From Sciurus carolinensis (lineage: Eukaryota > Chordata > Mammalia > Rodentia > Sciuridae): 64,000 bases of DNA. The notes below the pieces were generated by a model that saw nothing but the letters and a program-made list of their open reading frames with translations, had not been told where the DNA came from and ran no database searches. Where the stretch lies: assembly GCF_902686445.1 (NCBI RefSeq), contig NW_025920104.1, positions 6,014,001-6,078,000 of the forward strand, given 5' to 3'. Positions 46,505 to 57,097 of this stretch are shown one piece after another (the stretch's first letter is position 1; the number at the start of each line of letters is the position of its first letter). The translations under genes were made by a program, and so were the position numbers.

Positions 46505-47165
46505 ATGGGCAATTTACCAGATCCATGAAGGACTTGCAGCTCAACTGCTTCATACCCTTCTTAGTATAAGAGGACTAACATAAAACAAAAAGGAAGCAAA
46601 AAAATTTTGAGATACAGTACTGAACATTAATCCTTGGTTTAAAGTTGTTGATGTATTTGATCCAGAGATATGAGAGAGAATCACAGTTAATACTAGGCAA
46701 GAATAGTTCAGAAAAGGATGGTTCCTACCTCTAAGTTTTCCCCATTATGACAGCCATCCAACATTTTTTGTGCCACCATAGGTCACATCATTGTCAGGTC
46801 ATAGTCACTATACCAGCAGAAAAAGGGAGTCAAGAGAGGGAACACAAGAAGAAAGAGGAAGAGCTTACTGTAACATCAAAGGCTCAACATCTTGATGCAC
46901 AATAGGAAGAGAAAGAAATTAAATAGTGATAGTTAAGTCAAAGAAGGTTTACTCCTCTCTATCTAAACTCATGCAGCAATTACAGATAGATGAGGGGAAA
47001 ATGGACAACCTTAACTGTCCCCAACTGCCTTGGACAGGACCCCATCCATGATCAGAGTCTAATTCTTTCATGGAGCTATACACATGGTAGTTGTTCTTAC
47101 TACTGATCACAAGGCCTTCTATGAAGGTATTATAGACACAGAGCTATATGATCCAAACTTGTGAA
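46505..47165 (+). pseudogene. ERV-B gag remnant (matrix part)
   Basis: ATGGGC at 46505 gives a Met-Gly start that soon meets a stop. Another frame then reads LLHTLLSIRGL and NINPWFKVVDVFDPEI, which resembles a matrix domain. Capsid, zinc knuckles and protease are not found before RT sequence starts, so a large internal deletion is inferred. Confidence 0.6.
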
Positions 47166-47169
47166 GGGT

Positions 47170-49735
47170 GAAAGAAAAAAAAATTCCTAAGGGCCTCTGT
47201 TCATTCATTACCTCCCATTAAATTACAATGGCATCATGAAGAGCCTATCTGGATTGGACAGTGGCCTATAAAGAAAGACAAATTGTCACATTTAAAGTCT
47301 CTGGTAAAGAAACTATTGAAAGCTTGACATATAGAACCCTGTTTCAGTCCATATAATACTTCTATTTTCATCATAGAAAATAAAACAAAAGGAAAATTCA
47401 GGCTTCTCCATGATCTCATGGGTATTAATGCTTTTATAAAAAAAAAATGGGCACTACACAGCCCAGTTTACCAAGGGCTATCAATTTACCCATAGGTCAT
47501 TTTGTTAGAATTTTATACATTAAAGACTGGTTTTTCAGTATTACACTGCATCCACCAGATAGAGAATAATTTGCCTTCACTGTGTCTGTCACCAATAACA
47601 TGATACCAACACAAATATATCAGTGGACAGTCCTTCTTCAGGGGATAAAAAATAGTCTGACCATATGTCAAATGTATGTACTACAGGGTGTTAAACCATT
47701 GTTAGGCTACATTTAACAGTGGTATATTACATGGATAATATTCTGCTAGCTGATATGAAGGAATATAATATAGAACAAGACTTCATGATCCTACAGAACA
47801 ACTTAAAGTCTACCAGACTTTGTATAGCTCTTGAAAAGGTCCAAAAGATCCAACCTTACTCTCTTTTGGGCACATTGGTGCTCCCTAAAAACATATGATC
47901 TAGTGACTCCATTATCCACATTTTAGATTAAATAGCTTTAAAGGATCTTCAGGTACAATTAGGACATACTAACTGGATAAGGCCCTGGCTTAAGATTATT
48001 ACAGCCCAACTTACTCCTTTATTCAATTTCCTTAAAGGCAACCCACAACCAAATTCTTTGAGGATGTTAACTCCTGAGGCAATACAAGCAATTTGGTTAG
48101 TTAATGAGGTATTAGGGACATTATAATTTTTCAGATTTGACCCAAATAAGGATCTGTATGCCAATGCTTTGGCAACCCCAGGCCTTCATACAGAGGTATT
48201 ATGACAACCCAAACAACACATATTAGAATGGGTGAATTTGCCCTCCAACACTATGTCTAAGATCTGTAGCCCACCAATGCCCTAACCACATTAGTATAAA
48301 ATCCAAGAGTGCAGATTGTAGGGACTTACAGGTTAGAGTCTCATAGATCTCAAAAAAGTAATTAAACTTTCTACTACAAAATAATCACTCTATACTATAT
48401 ACATTAAAAAGGATACCCAGGCATAAAAGACAGTCATTTGACTCAAGATAAACTCCTCCAGACTCTGAACCAATTAACCTTACAGTATATACCCTGTGTC
48501 CACTCAGCCCATTACTGAAGCTATGTTAGTTTCCACTGACACCACCTCCAATGGAACCATTGGTATTGTAAGTTTGGTTCTAATCTCCAATTAACAACAG
48601 ATATTTCAGAGAGACAAGCTATTGTGGTCCCCCCAATATCTAGAACTTCTAGTTTTCTATAACCCATTAACCTGTTTTCAGATAGCCAATATTATGCCCA
48701 GTTAATTCCCCAGTTTGCTTATGCTTATTGCAACCTAGATTTAAGCAAACCACTAGATGTTTTGATTTCTAGCATCCACACTTTGTCAAAAGCAAGAAGA
48801 TGCCCTCTTTTTATCCAACTTATCAATCAGGGCTCATTCTCATTTACCAGGACCATTAGTGGATCTCACTAAAACAGTGGATCAACTTACTTGGCCCATT
48901 GCATACACATTTCCACTAGTCCACCTAAAGCCTCCATAGGCTGTTCCCTGTCATTTTTTAAGGAAACTTGTAAACAATTAGCTAGGGATTGTAAAAAGTG
49001 TGCTTCATTTCTTCTCATTGGACTCCTACATCCCTCAGGAATAAAACCTTCCTGGGCTGAAATCCAATGCTCTTTGGCAAATGTCACCCATTATTCTCCC
49101 TTTGGCAAAAGCATAAAAATATACATGTAACCATTAATTTCTATTTAGGGTTTGTTGTAGCTCCTCTGGAGAAACCACAAAAAGGGTTATCCTTCTTTTC
49201 TTAGTTGTTTTGGGATCATGGAAGTCACATGATCCAGAGACAATGACCCAGTCTATATGAACAAAACCTTTAAAGAATTTTGCTCATTTTGCCAATAAAT
49301 CATGTGACTGGGTTACCTTATATTTGAGCACATTCATAAAGAATTTAAAACAATGCTTCAAAAACAGAGTGGGTAAAGCTATACTAGCTCCCCACATGAT
49401 GCCAGACATTGTACTTTATTTGTTTTAAAATTTCTCACCACATCAAAAATTTCAAAAGAAACAGTAGCCCATAAGCATTGGGCTTCCCTCATAAGGCCCT
49501 ATTATTTGCCTTTGGTTTTATGGAAGGACCCGCTAATCAACATTTGGAAAGTTGCAGGATCCCTCTGACAATGGATCAAAGGTTTGCTTGTGTCATTCCA
49601 GAGAATGAACTTCAACCTATCTGTGTACTTACTAGAAATTTCAAACCCTGAACACCTCAAACCACCAAAAAAGAAGATGAAAGAACTATCATAGGAAGAG
49701 AGTCCCTGAGGTACAGGAATCAACAGAAGAAACAA
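47170..49735 (+). pseudogene. ERV-B pol remnant
   Basis: RT is readable as EPIWIGQWPIKKDKL (47250), GKFRLLHDLMGINAF (47390) and a YMDN at 47728-47739 in place of YMDD. RNase H shows STDTTSNG (48535), LFSDSQYYAQ (48675) and SIRAHSHLPGPL (48830). The integrase zinc site ends in CKKCA (about 48990-49005). The integrase C-terminus appears as LPLVLWKDPL at 49510. Frames switch repeatedly and stops are frequent. It is non-functional. Confidence 0.85.
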
Positions 49736-49829
49736 GTCTCATGTAAAGTAACCTGGGGTGATCTTAAAGATATAATTGAGCAAGGTACTATAATGGACCC
49801 TCGCCCAGTGGGGGCCTTATTCCAGGAAT

Positions 49830-51155
49830 GATAATGGTAGTGTTCCTATATGCAGCTCTAAAAGCAAGCAGTGAAGTTAATCGTCAGGTAAATAAGGACT
49901 TGGTCACCAGACCACCATATTTGGTAGTAGCAATTTGGGAAAGAGCATTGCTGAAATTCTTATCTACTGACTCAACTATTATTGACCCTGAATTAATATG
50001 ACATTAACTACCATAAAATAGAATACTAGCATGTCATTGCCTAATAGATCTATTTGTTTCTTGGATATTATGAATGACACCTATAATCCAAACCAACCTC
50101 TTTCCTTCTCCCTCGCTGAAGGGAGAATTGTAGATAAATATAACTAATGCTATGTTGGCTTAACCTTATTAGATCTAAGGATCAGAGTTAAGAAAAAGAT
50201 CAATGTTCATAAACCCCCCAATGGTATATGCTAAAAGCCTTCATTGTCTAGCTTTCCAAACACTCTTTTTGGACTACTCTCCTTAGATAATAACTCCACA
50301 CCTTCCTTGGAATCAATGTATTACTTTAATGCTGTATCTGTTATATGGTAGAAACATTTCTGGATTATATCAACATTTGTGTGCCTGGTCGAGTGCAGCC
50401 CCCTGGAATATAACAGATACACCCAATATTCAATAGGAATATTGTGCATCCTACTATTGTGAACAATTTATAGCTAATCATTATGCAGGGAATAAATTTT
50501 GCACAAAGGATCTTACACCCATATTACTTGCTATGAGGCCCATAAAAGGAATCTCAGTCAGTTATATAAATATTGATAATACAGGAACTTTTTCTATTAA
50601 GATTTTTCCTAATTACACTCATACCTATTGTATTCAAACTTGTGTCACACCACCATTCACTAAGCTGATAATTAATAAGATGGGAAGTCCAAATATAATA
50701 TTTAAACAAATCTCTTGTACACATAACTCTTCGTGCTGGCTTTCTAATTGCTTAAATCCTGCTATGAATGCTAAACATGTGTTTATTCTTAGAATTCCTC
50801 CTCCCATATGGCTTCTGGTGATCATGTCCCAAGAATGGAAGAATCCATGGGACATGGCAGTGAAGAATCTTCTGAATGAAATCCTGCACTGTACCATGTG
50901 TGCCATTGGCCTCATTAACACAGGGATGAATTCCCTGGTAACTACCCTAGCCACCATATCCACTGCCACCATCTTGCTCACTCTAAACATTCAAACTACA
51001 GAGACTGTAAACAATCTATGCACTTCCACAGCAAAAGCCTTTGCCATCCAAAATAACTTAAATAAACTCTCACATACAGCCTTAGTAGTTATACAAGATT
51101 GAATCTCCATCAAGAGCAATTAGATATATTGTTTACAACTTCTGGGGATGGTGTC
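49830..51155 (+). pseudogene. ERV-B env remnant
   Basis: A hydrophobic start (MIMVVFLYAALKA) is at 49830. The best-kept part is an open frame at 50533-51099 with paired cysteines, NHS-type sequons and the CWLSNC motif. A degenerate fusion-peptide region (TLATISTATILLTLNIQT) follows. The sequence continues in another frame as LHQEQLDILF, parallel to LLQEQIDIL of ERV-A, and then ends at about 51155. The membrane span and tail are absent. Confidence 0.85.
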
Positions 51156-51891
51156 ATAATATTATTTCATTTCACTTCATTTCATTTCAATCATTCCCAT
51201 TGACAAAAGCATAGAAGTCAGGAAATCCACAAAGCAGGTCAGAGCTTCCTTGTGAAGGGAGGGAGGGAGGCTACGGGCCACTTTCCTCCAGAGGAGATGG
51301 TTGCCCTCGACCACAAGCCATTCCTAAGAAGTTCACCCACCACCACTACTGCCCCCCCTACACACACAATCTCTCTCCCTCTCTCCTCCCTCACCCTCTG
51401 GGTCCTCCCCCCACTGCCGCTGCTGACATTGCCATGTGCACCATCTCCCTCTCTTCTCTCCCTATCTCAGAATCCACTAGGTGACTCCAGAGGGGCAGGA
51501 TGTGCCATGTGCCTCAATCACTCTCCACCCTCAAAAAGCAACAGGTGCTGCCCACCAGGAACAGGGTGCTCTCACTTAACTCACCATGGAAAAGACGCTT
51601 CAGTTCACATGGCATTCCGAAAACACACCACCTCCCCAATCCAAAGCAGCCCGTAATAAGAAAACTAACTCCGTGGTTTCTTTTAATTAATCGGTCTGGG
51701 TCATTTGTTTTTTTGTTAGGCTACCCCCACCGCAACCTGGTGACGGTGACACAGCTTGATACTTTCCAGATCAGAGGTCCCTATTAAGACCTTGTCCTTT
51801 CATTTGTAATCCATTCCCCAAGACCACTAATTAAACCTAACTAACCTTAAACCTACATATGTATAAATATAGACACACACACATAAATTGA

Positions 51892-51950
51892 AAAGGATGG
51901 GGATGTGGCTCACTATTTCAGCGACCCTGGGGTTCCATCCCCATTATCAC
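51892..51950 (+). repeat. ID-like SINE relic
   Basis: GGATGGGGATGTGGCTCACT...GACCCTGGGGTTCCATCCCC retains the ID outline, including a B-box-like GGTTCCATCC. Confidence 0.7.
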
Positions 51951-53394
51951 CAAGGGGGGAAAATAATTCAATGTAGCAGCTGACATACATAGGCAGTCCA
52001 TGCTTTGGATGGTACAGATTAGTTAGAGTTCGCAGGAGCATGGGACACATATCAATGGGCCTAATCCCCCACTCATAGGACCATCCCTCCAAATGGGCTG
52101 TGGGTTCAGGTATAAGTGAATCATGGCTTCTCCCCACTTTGAGGAAGGTTCAAGGCCTTTTAGGGCAAGAGCCTTGCAGGTGCCTGCAGAGTAAGCAGTT
52201 CACAGCCGGTAAGATCAGCTGAGCAGAGCAAAGGTTCTCCCAGGTGCGGGGAGAGAGGCCTGGAACCTCACTGCTTCCTGAGGCCACTGCTCTATTTTCA
52301 CTGGAAGCCAACAAGTGTGTGATTTGACAGGGACTACCTCGCAGACAGAGGGCTGGCAAGAGACACCGGGCTCAACTCTTGGTAGAGCGCCAAACGCAAA
52401 ACAAAAAAGGAGGCAGGGGGGCAGGTGGGGGCACAGTGGGGCGGAGCAGTGCCACAGGAGTGGGCAGGAAGCTCCAGCTTGGTTTAGGTTACTTTGCAGG
52501 ATAGTGACTTCAAGAGGAGCAGGGAAGGACAGAGGGGGAAGGAAAGAAGAGAGAGGCTGCTGCTACTCCACGCGCCCACCAACCCGCCTACCAGCCACTC
52601 GCCAGGCCCCTCCTCCCCCCTCCCCCCAAGCAGCGCCAGCACCACCGCCCACACATACCTCCTCCCGAGAACAATCTCTTGCCCCGTACACAGGTCTCCC
52701 AAGAGTTGACTCTGCAAGAGTTGACTCTAGCTGCCGCAGTTGCCGCCACTACCACCACCCACAAAGGTCTCTCAAGAGTTAACTCTTTAATTGGTTCCCA
52801 TCGCAGGCTCTTCTACACCTTCTTCGGAAACAGAATCCACTAGGTTATGCTGCAGGATGGAAAATAGAATGGGATTCCCCCACTCGAGGAAAGGGGGGGT
52901 GGAGGCGGGCGGGCGGGGAAGGAAGAAGTTCTACCAAACACAGGTGATCAGCCTGGCCCTGAGTCCCCTCGGACTACTCCTCTGGACCTCCCCATTTAGA
53001 TGCAGGGATTGGAGAGGGGAGGGTAGAACTGGGTGGGTGGGGTCCTCTGTAGGACTCAGAGAGGGCTGGGCCCAGGAACCCTGGCCAGACTGACAGACCA
53101 AGCAGGGGAGCAAACAGCTGCAAGGCAGTCACACCCCAGGAAGGCTTCCAGAAAATCCCTCTCCCTCATCTGAACCAGGTAGGGAGCAGAAGCTGCTGCG
53201 AGTCACCAAAACACATATAACTAACCCCCCTTTCTCTCCCAAGGAGCCTTGGCTCCCGACAAGGTCCTCACCACCATGGAGGGATTTCAGAACAAGCCAC
53301 CTCAAAACACTCAGGGAGGGAGTGTGGTCCAAGAGCAGAGGATTGCTTGTGGTTTCCTTTGGGACCAGCCGCCACCACTTAGCGAGTTCCTACC

Positions 53395-53465
53395 TCAAAA
53401 AATAAAAGGGGTTATGGATAGGACTCACCAGTAGAATGCCCTGGGTTCAAACCCTTGCAGCACCA
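53395..53465 (+). repeat. ID-like SINE relic
   Basis: GGGGTTATGGATAGGACTCACCAGTAGAATGCCCTGGGTTCAAACCCTTGCAGCACC has the B box GGTTCAAACCC and the ID ending. Confidence 0.7.
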
Positions 53466-55183
53466 CTCGCCCCAAATGCTGCCATTACCAAACCTGCCTC
53501 ACTCTTCACCCTAGAGTACCAGGTGCAAAGTTGTGTCAGGTCAGGTCAGAGCCAGGGTGCTCTCACTGAACTCATGGGGCCTTATTAAGTGAAGAAGGTG
53601 CCCTCACAGGGTTGCAGTGCACCTGAAGTCAAGGGATATTTGTAAAACAAACAAACTGAAAAGAAAGAAGAGGAAAGAAAAAAATATATATATATATGGA
53701 ACCCTATCCTTAGGCGGTTTATGGTGTCTATATATGTAACAAGGGTGCAATGAGATTGTGTCTTCTGAAAGACACAAGTTATGACTCAGAGGAGGGTGGG
53801 GGACAATGCAGGAATAGCTACAGGACATGGGGTTTCCTCTGCAACAATTCACCAAAAATCAATCTCCTTCCCCTGAAACCACTCATCAGACATACATTGA
53901 GGATCAGAGTGCACGTCTGGCACCTTAGTCTCCTCACTCATGGAACAGAGAGAGAGACATCACCCACCACCACCTCCCAGGAGCACATCAAAGACATGTA
54001 TGTACTCATGGCCAGAACTCAGAAGCAGTGAGACTACACATTCCAGGCCTGCCTGTCCTTCCTGGGGGCTTCCTACCACTTTACCTTGTAACTTCTCCAC
54101 TCTTCTACCTGTGAATAGGGGATGGAGAACCAAGGGAATGCGCCCCAACTAGATAGTCAGGCCAACCCTTTCCCCTGATCTGACTCACTACTCGGTTCAG
54201 ATATCTCCTAGTGTTCATCCCCAGATAGAGCAGAAAATTCTGCAAATGCCAGTGTCCTACCCTGGGCACCACAGGGAGGGAGGAAAGGAGGGAGGGCGGG
54301 AGGGCAGGCCAGTGGCAGAGCACCTGGATGGCAGTACCCAATCCCCCATTCAGCTAGCTCTGTCTTCCCGTAGGTTTTAGGAATCATTGATGACACCCAC
54401 TCACCCACCACCCACTCTCACAAAGAGAGGTGGCACTGCTCCTGATACCCATCCTGCCAGTGCCTGTTATCAGACAGGAGACTTATAAAGTCCAAGGAAA
54501 CATCCAATACAGATGACAATCCAGGAAAATCCATCAGATGACCATCGTCTGCATACACTCAATCTGAAAATGCCGGAGCCTCAATCCTTGCTCGACTCAA
54601 ACCTGAAGTTACCACCACCAGCAACACAGGAACACCATGCAAAGATGCCTGAGTTTGCTCTTCTTTCTCAATATGGCCAAATCCCTTACAATTTTCTTTC
54701 TTGCTTTTCACCATGACTTTGTCTGTTAGGTTTTTTCACTTTTCTTTGTGGGGAGGGGGAAGAGCAGAGAAGTCTTAGTACAGACCCAGGAGTTAGGCCA
54801 GAGACCTAGGATGCATGAAACTTAAACAGTTCAATTACATTTCATTTCAAAGACACAAATGAGGGACATTTCAGAGACAGGCCAGGGGCCAGTCAATATA
54901 AAGCTAAGGCTTCACTGCAGTGTTTGGGGGTGGGGGTGAGGGTGGGGTGTGGTGGAGGGATCAGCCAGCACATGTGAGTCCCTGAGTTTTGTCCCCAGAC
55001 ACAGAAAAGGAAAGGAAAGGTGTGTGGGTGGCCAGGAAACATGAAAAAGCACTCTGCTCCTCTAAGAGACCACTGTCATTGGGGAGACTTCAGACCCTGA
55101 CTGAGCAGGAACAAGTGACAAATCCTGGCTCGCCCATGGAATCTGGTTAGCTAGGTGTCAAAAGTCTACATCTGCTGCCTGTC

Positions 55184-55900
55184 ATGAGGGAGATCCAAGA
55201 TGACGGACTAGAGGGTGACTGCATCTCCCGTCACTCCAGAATTCAGGATTCAAGAAGATATTGAGAGACTCGGACCAACAAAGAGCAGCGGGGTGAGTCT
55301 CTCCTGCCGGGTGAAGCTCGGCCTGGGTGGTAGGCCCAGACAGGGGGCAGTTTCTCGGACCAGGGCAGGGTAGCGAGAGATTTCCCCAAGCAGCCCTGCA
55401 CCCTCCCATGGCAGGCCCGGTCCACACTCAGGTTCTCAGAGCAGGCCTGCCAACTGAGAGCTTTTCCGCACAGAGTCAAACCCAAGCCATGAACCCAGCA
55501 GTGGGCCCTGGGCCACAGGAAGTGTCTGTGACCAGGGCAGGGCAGCAAGGGACTTCCCCTACAGCCCTGCTCCCTCTGGCGGCAGGCTCGATCTACTACA
55601 GCCAGCTCCTTGGAGCAGGCCTGCCCAGTGAGAGCATTTCCTCACAGAGCCAACCCCAAGCCCTGAACCCAGCGGTGGGCCCCGGCCTGCAGGCAGCTTC
55701 TGAGACCAAGGCAGGACAGGGAGAGGCTTTCCTCGAGCAGCCTGGCTCCCTCAGGCAGGGGCAGGCCCTGTCTATAACCAGCTTCTAGAAGCAGGAACAT
55801 CCAGTGAGAGGATTTCCATGCAGAAACAGCCCCCAGCCCTGGACCCAGTAGCGGGCCAGGGGCAGCTTTCTTCAGAAGCACTGCACTATCAAGTTCCTCC
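55184..55900 (+). promoter_or_regulatory. L1-4 5' UTR with three tandem units of about 173 bp
   Basis: After the start motif GATCCAAGATGACGGACTAG, three imperfect units begin at 55358, 55530 and 55704 (GACCAGGGCAGGG, GACCAGGGCAGGG, GACCAAGGCAGGA). Each contains AGCAGGCCTGCC or a variant, then a GAG..C.TTTCC stretch, then CC..AGCCCTGAACCCAGC. Tandem promoter monomers are known in mouse L1. The region is GC-rich, unlike the body. A 153-codon frame (55327-55788) runs through the units without a stop. Confidence 0.85.
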
Positions 55901-56013
55901 AAGACTTCAGGATACTGAAGGCTGGGAGGTGATATACTGGAAATCTACAGGTACATTATAAGCCAAGAGAGGAAATTTGCAATATCTCAGAGTCCCACTG
56001 ATATCTGACCAAT

Positions 56014-57041
56014 ATGAGAAAACAAGGGAAGAAAAACCTAGATAATATATCAATAAAACCCAAAGATAGCACAGCAGAAAAAATGTCAGAAAGGGAATTC
56101 AGAATGTACATAATTAAAATAAGGGAAGAAAACGAGGAGATGAAAGAGGAAATGCAGGCATTGAAGGAAGAGATGAAAGAGCAAATGCAGGCATGAAATG
56201 ATCACACCAATCAACAGTTAAAATAGCAAATACGGGAAGCAAAAGATCATTTTCAATAAAGAGTTAGAGATACTGAAAAAAAAACAGAAATCCTTGAAAT
56301 TAAGGAAACAATAAACCAAGTTAAAAACTCCATAGAAAGCATAACCAATAGGAGAGAACACCTGGAAGACAGAACCTCAGACATTGAAGACAAAATATTT
56401 AATCTTGAAAACAAAATTGACCAAACAGAGAAGATGGTAAGAAATCATGAACAGAATCTACAAGAATTATGGGATATCATGAAAAGGCCAAATTTAAGAA
56501 TTATTGGGATTAAGGAAGTCTTAGAGAAGCAAACCAAAGGAATGAACAATATATTCAATGAAATAATATCACAGAATTTCCCAAATCAGAAGAATGAAAT
56601 GGAAAACCAGGTACAAGAGGCTTAGAGGACTCCAAATATACAGAATTACAACAGACCCACACCAAGTCACATTATTATGAAATACCTAACATACAAAATA
56701 TAGACAGAATTTTAAAGGCTGTGAGATAAAAGAATAAAATTACATTCACAGGGAAACCAATAAGAATATCAGCAGACTTATCAATCCAGACCCTAAAAGT
56801 TAGAAGGGCCTGGAAAAATATTTACCAAACCCTGAAAGAAAATGGATGCCAACCAAGTATCTTATACCCAGCAAAACTTACTTTCAGATTTGATGATGAA
56901 ATAAAATCCTTACTTGATAAACAAATACTAAAATAATTTATAAAAAGAAAGCTGGCATTACAGAACTTTCTCAGCAAAATATTCCATGAGGAAGAGATGA
57001 AAAACAATGATGCAAATCAGCAATGGGAGGAATTTGCCTAA
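56014..57041 (+). pseudogene. L1-4 ORF1p remnant
   Basis: Start MRKQGKKNLDNISIKP, then a glutamate/lysine-rich coiled coil (EENEEMKEEMQALKEEMKEQ) that hits TGA at 56194. Downstream pieces include MVRNHEQNLQELWDIMKRPN (56434 on) and a C-terminal domain ending at TAA 57039. At least three stops or frameshifts are visible. Confidence 0.9.
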
Positions 57042-57097
57042 AGGAATAGCCAAATAAAAGAGAAACCAAATCATGTCAAAAAACAAAAATGAGTCAA

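Larger units (their letters stand above)
46066..51155 (+). mobile_element. ERV-B: old, deleted class II endogenous retrovirus
   Basis: A 5' LTR, primer site, gag start, RT-RNase H-integrase and env follow in order on the plus strand. Compared with ERV-A, most of gag, the whole of pro, the end of env and the 3' LTR are missing. Every gene has stops and indels. The env block is clearly related to that of ERV-A (CWLSNCLNPAMNAKHVFILR against CYLSQCWNATKYSRAVIMR). Confidence 0.88.
51156..55159. other. GC-rich stretch of unknown nature
   Basis: It starts with an (ATTTC)n-like run (51163-51196). Much of it is C- or G-rich, with CpGs clustered at 52560-52640 and 52890-52920 (GGCGGGCGGGCGGGG). ID-like SINE relics lie at 51892-51950 and 53395-53465. 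AAGAGTTGACTCT occurs twice in tandem (52701-52728), with AAGAGTTAACTCT at 52774. Frames up to 155 codons (52315-52779) are proline-rich and show no domain. A (TA)n tract lies at 53683-53697. I can name no gene here. Confidence 0.5.

Noticed and set aside
52315..52782. 155-codon proline/arginine-rich frame as a gene
   Set aside because: GC-rich DNA has few stops; the frame has low complexity and no domain or splice context.
55327..55788. 153-codon frame in the L1-4 5' UTR as an established ORF
   Set aside because: Kept only as an observation; the GC-rich tandem units could keep a frame open by chance when spaced by a multiple of three.
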